This document shows, piece after piece, positions 1 through 11,137 of a stretch of 64,000 bases of DNA; position 1 is the first letter of the stretch; each line of letters opens with the position of its first letter. The translations under genes were made by a program, and so were the position numbers. The notes under the pieces are model-generated. The model was given only the letters and a program-made list of their open reading frames with translations. It ran no database searches and was not told the origin of the DNA. Source of the DNA: Choristoneura fumiferana (Eukaryota; Arthropoda; Insecta; Lepidoptera; Tortricidae); the NCBI RefSeq assembly GCF_025370935.1, contig NC_133472.1, forward strand, positions 23,107,695-23,171,694. The letters are read 5' to 3'.

Positions 1-51
1 ATGTTTTACCAAATTAATTTATCATTATGTCTTTATTAAGAAATAACTTAC

Positions 52-153
52 AGTAACTCCCAATACCTCCATAATTTCTTGAACGGATTTATTATCTTCA
101 TGCATTGACACAATTCTATGTCTCAAGTGGACATCCACCCGATAAGTCGCCAT
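52..153 (-). CDS. First coding exon of an HTH transposase-like protein (runs off the left edge)
   Basis: On the minus strand an ATG at 153 opens 34 codons beginning MATYRVDVHL and ending EIMEVLGVT, followed directly by a strong splice donor (GTAAGT, 51-46). The segment around RHRIVSMHEDNKSVQEI resembles the first helix-turn-helix of Tc1/mariner or paired-type DNA-binding domains. The exon ends in phase 0 and the rest of the gene would lie left of the window. It may be a domesticated transposase, an intact transposon, or a host gene with a paired-like HTH. The resemblance is from pattern recognition only; the open frame plus donor is seen directly. Confidence 0.42.
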
Positions 154-539
154 GGCATTGAATCATCGATTGAAAACAAGAATGAATTGTTATTATGAAT
201 CTCGCAAAAGATAATTAAATAAATCAAAAAAACAATTATTGTTGACGTCTGACGTAACATTATTTTTCATGCATTTTTAGTAAAAGAAAGAGTTAACCGA
301 CTTAAATTATCCTCCTTGCTAGAAAATCACGAAGCCACGAGAATATTCTTATTTCAAAAGCTACAAAGAATTATTTAAGTATTATGTTCTTTCATAAAAA
401 TGGGATTTGTAAAACGTGAGACGGGCATATGCAGTGACAAGTCTGCACTCTTCTCGTGAAGTGTCAGATCGTTGTATTCAAATTCTATTCGTAAAACGAG
501 AAAATAAAGTTCATATTTGCAGATTAGTGACATATTTTC
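154..539. other. No gene recognised
   Basis: AT-rich sequence upstream of the transposase-like exon. A short plus-strand open frame from 416 has no recognisable content and runs into a degenerate repeat array. If the exon at 52-153 is real, its promoter should lie here; I see no clear TATA or initiator. Confidence 0.3.
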
Positions 540-831
540 GATTTTGTATCGTGTTAGATGTTTATGCCACCTGTGATCCGATGGTTATGCGTTCACAGTG
601 AATAGATGTTTATGCTGATAGTGGATTACATAATTTTGATTTTGTGCAATATCAGATATTTTTAAGCAGCCCGGTGTCAGATACTTATGCCGTTACCAAA
701 AAACTATATTTATACCGGCCACAAATCATCACATACTTATACCGTGTTAGATCGTCATATATATATGCCTTCCACCAATGATCAGATATTTTTGCAGGCC
801 GTGGATAGTCACATCTTAATGCTGGTGACTG
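540..831. repeat. Degenerate tandem array ending in a Tc1-type MITE terminus
   Basis: The stretch repeats versions of AGATRTTTATGCC (near 557, 600, 650, 680, 730). It ends at 831 with GCTGGTGACTG followed by TA, the right end of the 131-bp MITE found complete at 20277-20407, 40309-40439 and 49052-49182. The array therefore looks like an expanded MITE half. The open frame at 687-938 is a by-product of the repeat. Confidence 0.5.
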
Positions 832-921
832 TACAATGGCTGGTCAAATTTAACAATACTTCAATCTATAACATTTTGCCTGCATTGTTCAGCTGGCTGA
901 GTAACTTAATGCAGAAAGTAC

Positions 922-1227
922 TTATAGCAGTATTGTAGTAAGAAATGGAAGTGGCTTGACTTCAGTAAGGTGCTCAATATGGACCTCATCAACCTCTAGC
1001 CAACCACGAACCTCCAACGTCTTTGGTGATTTTAGGTACTTTACTTTACCGTACAGCCAAATTAAATCAGTCAACGAGAGTTCAAATTCTTGTTCAATGA
1101 CTTGTGGCTTATAAATTGTGCTATCCAAGCCAAATTTTATCGGATTTCGGTGAGTTTGCATACGAACTTGATCGAAGCGTCTCAGAAATCCTCGAGGAAC
1201 ATACTTAAGTCGTGGATTTTTTTTCGC
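922..1227 (-). pseudogene. Unrecognised coding-like open frame
   Basis: About 100 minus-strand codons are open from just after a stop near 1228 to a TAA at 922. The composition is protein-like (for example KYVPRGFLRRFDQVR, then LSLTDLIWLYGKVKYL and LEVRGWLEVDEV), with few low-complexity runs. There is no good start codon before the methionine at 1161 and I could not place the family. It could be a terminal exon or a remnant of a transposon ORF; its setting among repeats favours the latter. Confidence 0.3.
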
Positions 1228-1508
1228 TTAAACTTAAATTCACACATTGTATACCAGCAACCATAGTGTGAAATGTGTCTCCCGTCCAATGTGTTAACGT
1301 TAACAACAGCGTTCACATGCGTGCGGGTTCTCATGTTTTGGGACAATTATTGCAGACACTTCAAACTTTAGACTTTCATCGTAGTTCATGCAAAATCCTT
1401 AGGAACTAAGCTAGTAGATTAAATCTCTCGAACCATATTTATGGTGAATAAGATTTCGCACTTCCAATAGTATTGGTGATCTAACGCTTCGTGGATGGAC
1501 AGCACTAA

Positions 1509-2360
1509 TTACTGTATATAATTACTGTAGCCCGGCCACCACGCACAGCACGCAGTGTAGTGCTCTTGCACATACATTTCTGTTGTGGCCGGATTTCCAC
1601 ACCGGTAGCACAGCAGACTGCAATCTACCGCCGCCTTGCACTTGGCTTTCACCTGGCCCACCTCGAGGCATCGGAAGCAGCTCAGAGGGCGGGCATCGAG
1701 CTGGTTGACCTGCGCCGTTACCCAGCTCATCAGCAGCCTTCCCGCCTCTACTACCATCCTCGCCTCCAGGACAGGACAGCGCAGCCTTACTGTTCCTAGC
1801 CCAGAGTGACCGTAGTTAAGCTCCCTGGACCTAGTATTAGCCACTGAGTAGCCTCCTGCGCGAGTGACCGGCACCACGTCAGTGCATAAGACGGTCTCGC
1901 CTAAGCCCGAAATACACTGTTCTGCGTATTTGGTGGGCCAAGTGGACACTCGAACTACTGCTGGATCTGTGACCTCAGCTAGTTTTTTGGCCAGTGCGTC
2001 GACCTTGTCAGCAAATGTTGTACCGGGACCTCCATGAGATAGGATGCCATGATGCCCAGATCCTCCAGTCGTATCCTTCTCTTGGCATCCGCAAGAACAG
2101 AGCCAAAGTCCGTCCCATTTTCCGTCGCCTTTGGCTCCAGCAGCGTCCCAACGACCGCTGCTGAACGACGCGGATGGAGCTTGTTGGATTTCTTCCCTAA
2201 ATTTAGCTTCACTAAAAAAGCCGTAAAAATGAAAACCTATACTGACGCTTCGCTTTACGTCTGGCTGTAACTGCCGGAGACAGCTGAAATCAACACCGCT
2301 ACAACAACAAATAATAAAAATGAATGAGGTTCTCAATACAAAAAACTTATTAATCTGCAA
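1509..2360 (-). pseudogene. Broken non-LTR retrotransposon ORF1 (zinc-knuckle Gag-like protein)
   Basis: The minus-strand frame carries CCHC-type knuckles near its C-terminus (CFRCLEVGQVKAKC, then CYRCGNPATTE). The first knuckle lacks the usual histidine spacing and the second has lost its final residues. The preceding block reads RVSTWPTKYAEQC and ARMVVEAGRLLMSW, typical of ORF1 proteins of R1/Jockey-type insect LINEs. A second minus frame (1979-2212) continues the same homology, including DAKRRIRLEDLGI, so a frameshift lies around 1980-2060. ORF1 proteins bind the element's RNA during retrotransposition; this copy is clearly dead. No reverse transcriptase part is joined to it. Confidence 0.6.
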
Positions 2361-2460
2361 TACCCCTGGCGTTGCAGATGTTTATGGGCGATGGTGATCT
2401 CTTACCATCAGGAGACCCACTTGCTCGTTTGCCATCCAATCGAATAAAAAAAAAAAAAAA
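2347..2460 (+). repeat. LINE/SINE 3' tail with poly(A)
   Basis: A conserved block (TGTTTATGGGCGATGGTGAT, then CATCAGGAGACCCACTTGC) ends in a run of 14 A at 2446-2459. The same block is present in reverse orientation at 33198-33330, where it starts with a T run. It lies head-to-head with the ORF1 fragment, so the two may come from one rearranged insertion. Confidence 0.6.
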
Positions 2461-2705
2461 TATTTTCATTCTATCTCCATAAAGTTTAAACATACAGACC
2501 CCAAACTCGGAATGATATTAGACCTAAATATACCTACCTACACTGCAAATCAACATATCACAAAAACTGGTCAAGCGTGAATCGTTCTTAAGACAAAAAT
2601 TTGAACTTCGTACTTTGCGTGCTAGCGACTAGGTATAATCTTTAAACTTATTATAATAATAATTATGTAGTATGTTGTACACTCGAACAAACTGAATCGA
2701 GAGTC

Positions 2706-2818
2706 GTGACCCACTGTCGAACCTTTTCGCTGAAAAAATCATAGTGACATCGCATTGCTTGAAAAGGGAATTTTATTATGACACTTTCTGTTAGAACGTT
2801 CTACGGTGGGTCAGGAAT
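2706..2818. repeat. Imperfect foldback element, related to 50420-50575
   Basis: The ends are inverted copies (TGACCCACTGTCGAACC against GTTCTACGGTGGGTCA). The middle CATAGTGACATCGCATT recurs inverted within the repeat at 50420-50575, which identifies a shared family. Confidence 0.45.
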
Positions 2819-5800
2819 CAAATGGTTCGAATGTACTTTACATTGTAGTTTTGCTTCTGACTCTATGGGACCCTTTGTGAGTGAGATCGAAATGCACTAA
2901 GTCAGTTTTTTTTCACTTAACTGTAGTTTACTTTAGGCAGTTTCTGCTTGATCGTAATAATTGCAATAATGATTTAGTTTGTACAAACGTCGACGTTATA
3001 AAGGTTCTGGAATGGTACTGTTACTACTTACTAACCGAAAGATGAAACGTTTAATTCGATTTTTTATGCATAAAATGTACTGTTGAATATAGGATTACAA
3101 CCATACCATTGACATCTATATATGTACCTTACGGCACTAGACTAGCTGTTAGGAACAAAACGCGCGGCGCATCAAGCGCTGACGCAAATGGCCGAACATG
3201 CCCGAAGAAAACTGATCTCGCGATTACGCCAACGCCAGGGACGTGCAATATAATTGTTTAGGAACCTACCTAGTAAAATTATTCGACTCTATTACTTTTC
3301 AAAATTAAACATTATTATAAAAGAAAGTGAATTTTATAAAGTGAATGTTGTAAGTAAGTAGTGAAATGTTCAGTCTACGTTTCTAAATTATAATTATAAT
3401 AATTATAATATTACATTAAAATAAATATTAAAAATAATATTATATTATATATTATATTATTAAATTATTAATTATAAATATTATTAATATACTATACTAA
3501 ATACAGCAAAAATGTAATAATGCGTGCGATCACATTTTTTTTTGTTGATCTGAATAATATGAAAAAGGAAAGATTTATTTCTATCTCTACCCTACAACTT
3601 GACTTGGCTATGGCTACTTACTTCACCTACAATACAATACAATGACTCTATTGTACACCAATAGTAAGCGAAACAGAAAACAGGTACACAGAGGGAAAAA
3701 CTACAAGGTAAGCACTAGGCGCTTCAGAGCGATCTCTTCCAGGCAACCTTTTAACAGAAAGAAGTAAAGACAGAAGGACTAGATTTCAGCAGGAGGTGCA
3801 ATTTACCTACCTTTTCAGGAAGTCTCTATACTTATCAGAGAGTATAATTAAATATGTTATAATACTACTAAGTGTCAAATTTTATTTCTTTGAACCAATC
3901 GTCCCAAAAATACCTTAAATATTTGAATTAATGGTTATTATAGGCTTAATGATAGGTACTCTAATGTGAATATATACCTAAGTACATAAGAAAAAAAAGT
4001 GTAAAAGGATGTACAAAACTACTATCTGTAGCTTTCTCTTCATACGCCAGTGTTGAAAACTAAGGCGTTATAAATTTATATTCACTTAATATTTTTGATG
4101 CATGCAGAAGGCGGCTCGGCACGTGACTTCGCAAAATGACGGAAAACATTAGCTGCTTATAACGAGTTTACTTGTACCCGAAACTCTACGGGTTCTTTTT
4201 TTCACGGCACCAGCAGGCTATTTACTTACGGAATCTCGTGTAAAATTTATGATAAGTGGGTATGTTTCGATAATTTTGATTAACTCTTCCTTGCAACTAG
4301 ACGTTGCTTTATACTCTTCCTTGGTCCAATTTCCTACGCTATCTGATTTGAATTTTACTAGGGAGATTGGGATTGTTTTTAGTTTTGAAAAACCATGCCT
4401 TTTGATTATTAAAGTTTTTGTGTAGTTTTTTTAAACTGCATAGTATAAGCTTAAAACATCCATGCTATTTCTGATCGAAAACAAAAGCACCATGGAAACT
4501 TTTATTGTAAAAAAAATTACTCGTTTTAATAAAAAATTGAGTTTTCTTTCGGGCAAACACACGCGATAGTAAGTAAATCGATGAAGTTTATTTTGGATGT
4601 GGAGTTTTATTACCTACTTTGTATTGAAAATTATTTTTCTTGTTTTACAATATTTACTATTTATTGATACTTATTGTTATTGCGGATGACCCCTGTTTTC
4701 AATGCGTCACTTTTCTAACAAAAAATAAAGAAAACATAAATACCTAGGGTGGTGTTATTGCAGTGATGGTAAAACAATACCTACATCTGTACTCTGACAC
4801 GATTAGGCCTGGTGAAGAAGTTGTCTTGTTTGCTGCAACTTCATTCTAATAGGTACTTCTCTTAAATCAGACAGACCTTTGATTACAATTCGCTTCAGAC
4901 AGTCCCGAAGGGTCGGGCGTTTAAAGCCCACTGAGTGCCTCTAGAGAGGGCTTAAACAATTAATCGTCTTTAGCGCTTTCTTCAAGCATCGTTTCACCAG
5001 TACCTTCTGGAAATGATAGTTTAAAGCACTCTATATATGTATACCCTAGTTCACTGTTCAAGTAAAAACATTGAATAAACTTACCATTTTTCGATAGAAT
5101 TTATCTCCCAATTATTGGAGTATTATTAATTTATGAGGTACTTTGTTATTTATTTTTGTCTATGGCTCAAACACAATACTCGACCACGTAAAAAATAATA
5201 ATAATTCTTATAAATATTGTCGATTTGTAATATTTACATCAATATGTATGTAGTCTCCAACTAAGCACAAGCTCAAGCAGAACATTTTGTTTCGACATTA
5301 AGCTTGCTGACCATTGTATGGCCATCATTCTGATTTAAGGTGAGGCGGGGCAAGCGCGGCGGTGATATATTACACTACTAAGGACATCTTACAACCACGC
5401 ACCCAACTTAAACACAGTTCCACCACAGGGCGGCCACGCCGTACAAAATACGCTGTCTTGAATCTACATAGACACGACGATGTCTGTACACGCGTCAATC
5501 AGTGCGTAAGCTGCACAGGGCTGACTATTGCAAAACCGTATAGTACTATAAGTGCTACCAATGGCATTTAAAGGTACTCATATGTAGGTATGGCTTAGAT
5601 ATGTGCAAATTAATGTAATCGTTAATCTTACCTATTTCGAGGGTATTCGGGCAAAACAGAATAAGTGCATTTTTTTTAAAGTTACATACATAGGCATACT
5701 CAATGTTTTCTGCTTTATTTATCTAGCTAAATCATATAAAAAATAAATATTGTGCACTTATCCGGTTCTCGATTTATTTAAACCTACTTAAAATGTGTCT

Positions 5801-5830
5801 GTTTGCGTATTTTAAGCATTATTATTTTCA
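2819..5830. other. Gene desert, AT-rich
   Basis: No open frame here looks coding. A nearly pure A/T tract occupies about 3390-3500. A short GC-rich patch lies at 3160-3240 and a small inverted motif at 4908-4960 (GGGCGTTTAAAGCCC). The frame at 5362-5571 has no recognisable content. Confidence 0.4.
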
Positions 5831-6149
5831 ATTACAATTAGCGCATGCAATATTCGGCCTAATTTAGTATTCGAGTTTTATGAATATCAACTTTCATACT
5901 ATTCGAATAATTCGAGTTAAACGAGTTTTTCGAATATTTTTCAGAAATGAATGAAAACAAAAGAAATTTATTCAAATCTTTCACTGTATAACCTGTTTTA
6001 CATAGGTTGAGAGTACCTAAATTACACTATGAAAAGAGGGTATTTTTCTGATTACTTTTTGCCCTTGGTTACCAAAGTACTCGTCAAGATGAATCAAACG
6101 AGTCCTAACTCAATGCGGTTGTGTCATTTTATTACAGAGTTCCTATGGT

Positions 6150-7640
6150 CACTGCTGGACATAGGACTCCGCCAATGAGCGCCATTGCGCCCTGTCCTCG
6201 GCTGGATGCATCCAGCTTCTACCAGCAGCCTTTCGCAGATCGTCACTCCACCTGGCTAGAGGGCAACTTACACTACGTTGTTTGCCAAAACGCTGTCTCC
6301 ACCCAAGAACTCGTTTACTCCAGCGGTTGTTGGTTCTTGGATATGACCAGCCCACTGCCACGTCAACTTGCAGATTCTCTGAGCTATGTCGACGACCCTA
6401 GTTCTGTGTTGGATAGTCTTGTTGCGGATTCTATCTTTCAGAGAAACTCCGAGCATAACTTGTTCCATAGCTCGATGAGCGACTTTGAACTGGTGGATTG
6501 GCCGTCGTACTGTAAGTGTCCACGTTTCAGCTCCGTATGTCATGACGGGTGGGGCGCACTGGTTGAAAACTCGTTTTTCGACATTGCGGTATGGATGATG
6601 AGAAAACTCGACGAAATTTTCCGAATGCTGCCCAGCCCAGCTGAACCTCCTCTTGGCCTCCTTCGCAAAGTTGTGTCTACCTAGCTGTAAAATCTGCCAC
6701 ATTCATACCGAGACCTTTCTGACGTGAGGCTGATGCTAGGCCGTCCAACATTTGTTGCAGTTCCTCGAACGACTCCGCCATCAAGACTATGTCATCTGCG
6801 AATCGAAAATGTGAGATGTACTCGCCCAACGCGCTTAACAACAATTTCGGTGATATGACATCTCCTTGTCCCACTCCTCTGCGCAGTTGGATGGGTTTGG
6901 ACTGCTGACCCTGTACTTGGACACTAATTGTGGCGGTTTCGTACAGATATCTCAACACTTAGACGTAACGTTAGTCTACTTGGCATCGCTGTAAGGACTC
7001 CAGGACAGCCCAGTTTTCGACAGAGTCAAAGGCCTTTTCTTAGTTTACAAATGCCAGACAGGGAGGCTGATTATACTCTTCGGACTTTTGTATAATCTGC
7101 CGCACTGTGGTCTATGGTGCCAATTCCTCTGCGAAATCTGGTCTATTCCGGTGGCTGAAACTCGTCAAGTTTCCTGGTGAGCGGATTCATAACAACACTC
7201 GAGAACAGCTTATAGACGGCTTAAGAGCGAGATAGGTTTGTAATTTTTAAGGGTTTTGTCTCCCTTCTTAAAAAACAAAACAACTAAGCTCTCGTTCCAC
7301 GCCTTTGGAGTTCTCCTGTAGTGAAGAACGGCGTAAAAGAGGCTCTGCAGCTCCTGTATAAAGGGAGCTACTCCAGCCTTCAGCAGCGTCGAGTTAGTTC
7401 CATCTTCACCGGGGGCTTTTCCATTCTTAAGATGTCTCAGCTCAGAGCCAGTACGAACTTGTCTTGGCTGATCTCTGGCAGCTCGTCGGTGTAGTGACGG
7501 GTTAGGGGGGTGTCTCTCGAATCGTGGCGTTCACGCTGGGGTAAGGGGCATGTGAAATTGTGCAGCGTATAGTCGGCCATAGAAATTCTCGATCTCCGTG
7601 AAAATCTCCGGCTTCGACAAAGCGGTTCGACCATCGTGAG
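6150..7640 (-). pseudogene. Decayed RTE-type LINE reverse transcriptase
   Basis: Read on the minus strand from about 7640, the decayed protein runs from ELRHLKNGKAPGEDGTN, through FFKKGDKTLKNYKPISLLS, to the catalytic block HFRFADDIVLMAESFEEL (near 6790; FADD is the YXDD-box equivalent). The C-terminal part includes MTYGAETWTL and a final segment in a different frame (6149-6361). Several frameshifts and an internal deletion near 6690 kill it. This is the endonuclease/reverse-transcriptase protein of RTE-like elements. The endonuclease domain is missing, so the copy is 5'-truncated. It sits inside a repeat whose undisturbed form is at about 22930-23340. Confidence 0.75.
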
Positions 7641-7740
7641 TTTTAAGCTTCGTCAGGTGGCTTCTTCTAAGCTGCTGAATGGATACTTTGGACCCTCAGT
7701 TCCGCTCCATTGCCGTTCAGTGAGACGTGTGTTGGAGCTC

Positions 7741-8260
7741 CGAACGTCACGCCGTATTATACATGTCGGATTTGTACATACATGCAAAATTTCAGCTTAA
7801 TCGGTTGAAGATAGGTATCCATTTCAAATTTGAGTCGAAAGATTCGACCCGAACAAACATACATTGCAAGCTATTAAAAATCTTGTAAAAAAATCTCCGA
7901 AATATAAGCACTGTACAGGTATTTTGAATAAAGAACAATAACTTTGAATTCTCATCCTCTTTGCCTATCGGTGGCGATGGCGCTAAACCGTCATTGCGGC
8001 TGTCACCTTAGCCGCCCAGCAACGCCTAACAATGCCTAGCAACCAGAAAACGCTGAAAACCCCGTTTCTTGTATGATTTTTTAAACTTTATTTTAAGTAT
8101 TTGTTGCTATAGCGGCAATCTATACGGCTCGAGAAGCCCTGTGAGTGTGACAGACAAACGGATAGACATACAGACAGCATACTACTCAGTAATAGGGTCC
8201 CGTTGGTACTCTTTGGATACGGAATCCTAAAAAGGAGGCGTTTCGCAGTGTTGCCTCGCA
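7741..8260 (+). repeat. Fragment of a common repeat shared with 22.8-24.7 kb and 37.2-37.5 kb
   Basis: It contains TTTGTACATACATGCAAAAT and TATTTTGAATAAAGAA, matched at about 23100-23300. Further on, a GACAGACAAACGG-type run and GGGTCCCGTTGG match the end of the copy near 24700. It flanks the RTE insertion on its right; the left flank is at 6045-6140. Confidence 0.55.
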
Positions 8261-8539
8261 CGTTTCAGGGTAGCCATACCAAAAAACTTACTACCATTTT
8301 GGTAAAATAAAGTTATTCGAAAAACTCGAATACTTAATTGTGTAGTATTCGAATACTAAAAAACGGCGAATACTCGAATAAAACGAATACTCGAATAGCA
8401 TGCCCTAATTACAATAGATATACGTCTACAAACTTAAAATAATCATTCGGTAGGGTTTCATGTATTAATCGCGTTAATTTCGGAAATCACTATTTATTTA
8501 GAAAAAGGAAGTAGGTACCGTTACGATTTCGCAAAATGA

Positions 8540-8833
8540 TTGCTCCCGAACTTAGTGCCGTGCGGCCGACATACATCGCGTCGCGCACCCGACTGCTTTC
8601 CTGCGGTTTTCCTGCAATCTGCGCTTGAGCGGGGCGGAGCGTGGCCATTCTGTACGTTAGTACTATTATATATTCTGTGTTCCACTAAAAAATACAGATG
8701 GCACTGTTCATCTGCTTTTAAAATATACGCTATTTAAGGTTTAGCGTCATATGTATTGGCTACCAAAGGTGGGCACGTTTTGGTAATTCGGTTAAATCTT
8801 TAAGTATGGGAAGTGTTTCGGCAAACGAACAAG
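8540..8833 (+). CDS. Candidate promoter and tiny first coding exon
   Basis: A GC-rich patch (8555-8660) is followed by an ATG at 8806 giving MGSVSANEQ, with the next base running straight into a strong donor (GTGAGT, 8834-8839). Only nine full codons are coding (8806-8833). No downstream exon could be assigned, so this is a candidate first exon of a plus-strand gene and nothing more. A chance ATG with a donor is quite possible. Confidence 0.2.
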
Positions 8834-9665
8834 GTGAGTACATAGTTAAAATTTTCTTCTTTAAATTCATGCTCAACAAGTAAATATTGAATTAAATGCA
8901 TATTTTATAAAATCAAAAATCATAACCTCAAAATAGTCAAGTGGGGCAACTGCGCCACATTTATTGATAGTTCGCACCTTGCCGCCAGCCAGAGGTCACA
9001 AACTGTCATTTTGATTCGCGTGACGTTTTGGAGAACTACCTAGATGTACCTAAGGTTTCTAGAGGCAAGTACGCCTTCGACCATGTTTTCCAATTTGTTG
9101 TAAAATATTGTCAAATAATTGACAGTTTTAATTAAATTATCATTTTTCGCAGTTATAAAACACCAAATATTGTCAATTTAATCAATGTGTAGACTCATAT
9201 GTCAATAGTTAAAGAAAATTTTGCATTCATCTATAAAAAAATGGTACACATGCCCAGACGTCCCTTAATATTTTAAAACATTCATTAATAATTATAGACA
9301 TGCCTTTAAAATAAGTCACTTAACTTGGGTAATCTATTTTGATTTTAACCCCCGACGCAAAAAGAGGGGTGTTATAAGTTTGACCGCTATTTGTATCTGT
9401 CTGTGGCACCGTAGCTCTTAAACGGGTGGACCGATTTGAATGCGGTTTTTTTTATTTGAAAGCAGGTTTTCTAGCAATGGTTCTTAGATATGTTTTATCA
9501 AAATCGGTTCAGCCGTTTCAAGATCATCAAGCTCTTTTGTTCGCTGCGATAGGAATATTAGACGCATAACGGGTATTTACTTTACTTCCAAACATATTTG
9601 AAACCTAAAATTTGAAACGCCTGTATATGCTTTATAGCTATGCAAGATTATGGAATTCTTGGCCT

Positions 9666-9965
9666 TATGCTGCAGCCAGGATATCCAGAACACTAGTAGG
9701 TAAACTGTTGATAAAACCATAGCAGATATATCGTGTTTGGATTCGTTTCGATCAGTATTTGATTCTACATACAATGCAATGGTGGCAACACGATGAGGTG
9801 ATGCTGCAGCTAGGATATCCAGCACACCAGTATACTCTTAAAAAAAAATAGCAGATATGTCGTGTTTGATTCCTTTTGATCAGTATTTGATTCTACATAC
9901 AATGCAATGGTGGCAACAAGATGAGCTGATGCTGCAGCCAGGATATCCAACACTCTAGTACACTA
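9666..9965. repeat. Tandem repeat, unit about 130 bp, 2.3 copies
   Basis: CTGCAGC-AGGATATCC begins at 9670, 9804 and 9932 (spacings 134 and 128). The intervening AGTATTTGATTCTACATAC and GGTGGCAACA are repeated. The minus-strand open frames here reuse the repeat (ISWLQH occurs in both) and are not genes. Confidence 0.75.
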
Positions 9966-10231
9966 TTAAAAAAAAATATCTCTTTAAAAAACATGAAATA
10001 AAAAAACTTAAATAAAAATTTAAAGAACCTCCGACGTAAAAAATCGCCCGCAAAAATAAAAATAAAAACGCCCGACGCCGCTAAAAAAAACAACTAAAAA
10101 GTAAATAATTATGCACTACCTAGCTGTTGCCCGTGACTTCATCTGCGAAGAATTCGTTTATCCCTATCCCGCGGGGACTATGCTGATTTCCCGCAAAATT
10201 AGCCTAAGTTAATTTAGTATAAGTATCTAGT

Positions 10232-10367
10232 AATATTTTTTTATCTAAGCGTCGTCGGTGTCGGGGGACCGCTAAGGTTAATACTTTAAAAAATACAACA
10301 TGTACTTTAGTTTCCTGTTAACGTTAGCGGTCCCCCGACACCGACGACGCTTAGATAAAAAAATATT
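10232..10367. repeat. Long perfect hairpin (44-bp arms), copy 1
   Basis: Left arm 10232-10275 and right arm 10324-10367 are exact reverse complements, including TCTAAGCGTCGTCGGTG. The loop is 10276-10323. Copy 2 is at 53001-53190. Upstream flanks are the same in both copies, but the loop is inverted (see findings). Confidence 0.9.
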
Positions 10368-10999
10368 ATTTAGTTCTTTTTTAGCGGCGTTTTTTTTTCA
10401 GGCGTTTTTATTTTTATTTTTGCGGGCGTTTTTTTTATGTCGGGGGTTCTTTATTATGAACATCAATCAGTTAAATAAATATATGCACAATAATGCCAAT
10501 ACAAATAGTTTCATTTATAAAATTTGGGAGTAAGGTTAATAATATTTAATTTATACAGGGTACACTGTTTCAACCTTTGGAATAACGAAAATACAGCTCC
10601 GTATTGGTTTTGAATATAGAAAAGGAGGAAATACTTACGAAGGTCACTAGTCGGAACCTACCCTATGGGATTCCATGCATTGCTCCTAATGTTTCAACCC
10701 GAGTTGAAACTTTATTACCTGCTATTGAGAGCAGTAGAGGGTGTTTGGTTTAAATGACTAAAAAAAGGCGTTTCTTCCCCAGTTTATCAATGGTAATAAG
10801 CTGTAATCTTATAATGAATTCGAGCATGTAAATACATCGTTTGTTTTGTTTTCATAAAAGTTCTATCAACTCATTACCTGACGACATGTCGGCCGTAACA
10901 AGCATGGTTCAAGTATCATTTTTGTACTCCATTCGATTCGCATGAATAAGCATGTCTAGTGCATAAGTGTTTTATCTGTACAAACGGTCAAGTACCTGG

Positions 11000-11137
11000 G
11001 GGGCTACTACAAAACTCGAAAATCTAAGTTCGTATCATACCGTCCCTCTCACTCTTGTATTAAATAATATTAGCGTCAGCGGGACAACGAGATACGAGAT
11101 ACGGAGTTCGAATTTTGCACTTCGTAGTATAGGGCTT
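11000..11137. repeat. ACTACGAAACTCGAA foldback element
   Basis: Near-palindromic copy with ends GGGCTACTACAAAACTCGA and TTCGTAGTATAGGGCT around a core TATTAAATAATATTAGCGTC. It is one of eight copies in the window (also 47019, 48662, 48909, 49996, 60139, 63164, 63954). Confidence 0.75.

Larger units (their letters stand above)
5839..8407. mobile_element. hAT-like element with perfect 8-bp target duplication, filled with nested repeats
   Basis: The left end starts TAGCGCATGC and the right end finishes GCATGCCCTA, imperfect inverted repeats. ATTACAAT occurs immediately outside both ends (5831-5838 and 8408-8415), a perfect 8-bp target-site duplication as made by hAT transposases. Just inside each end are many TATTCGAATA-like palindromes (5850-5940, 8310-8400). 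No transposase is visible. The interior holds a common lepidopteran repeat, which itself holds an RTE copy, so the 2.57 kb is at least three layers. Confidence 0.65.
9347..10448 (+). mobile_element. CCCCCGAC-ended element, large copy
   Basis: It starts AACCCCCGAC (9347) and ends GTCGGGGGTT (10439-10448), 10-bp inverted ends. The first 200 bp match the complete 223-bp copy at 52471-52693 in opposite orientation (shared GTGTTATAAGTTTGACCGCT and AATGCGGTTTTTTTTATTTG). The rest holds a 130-bp tandem repeat (9666-9965), A-rich arms (10024-10090 against 10378-10450) and a 44-bp perfect hairpin. No protein is encoded. Confidence 0.5.
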
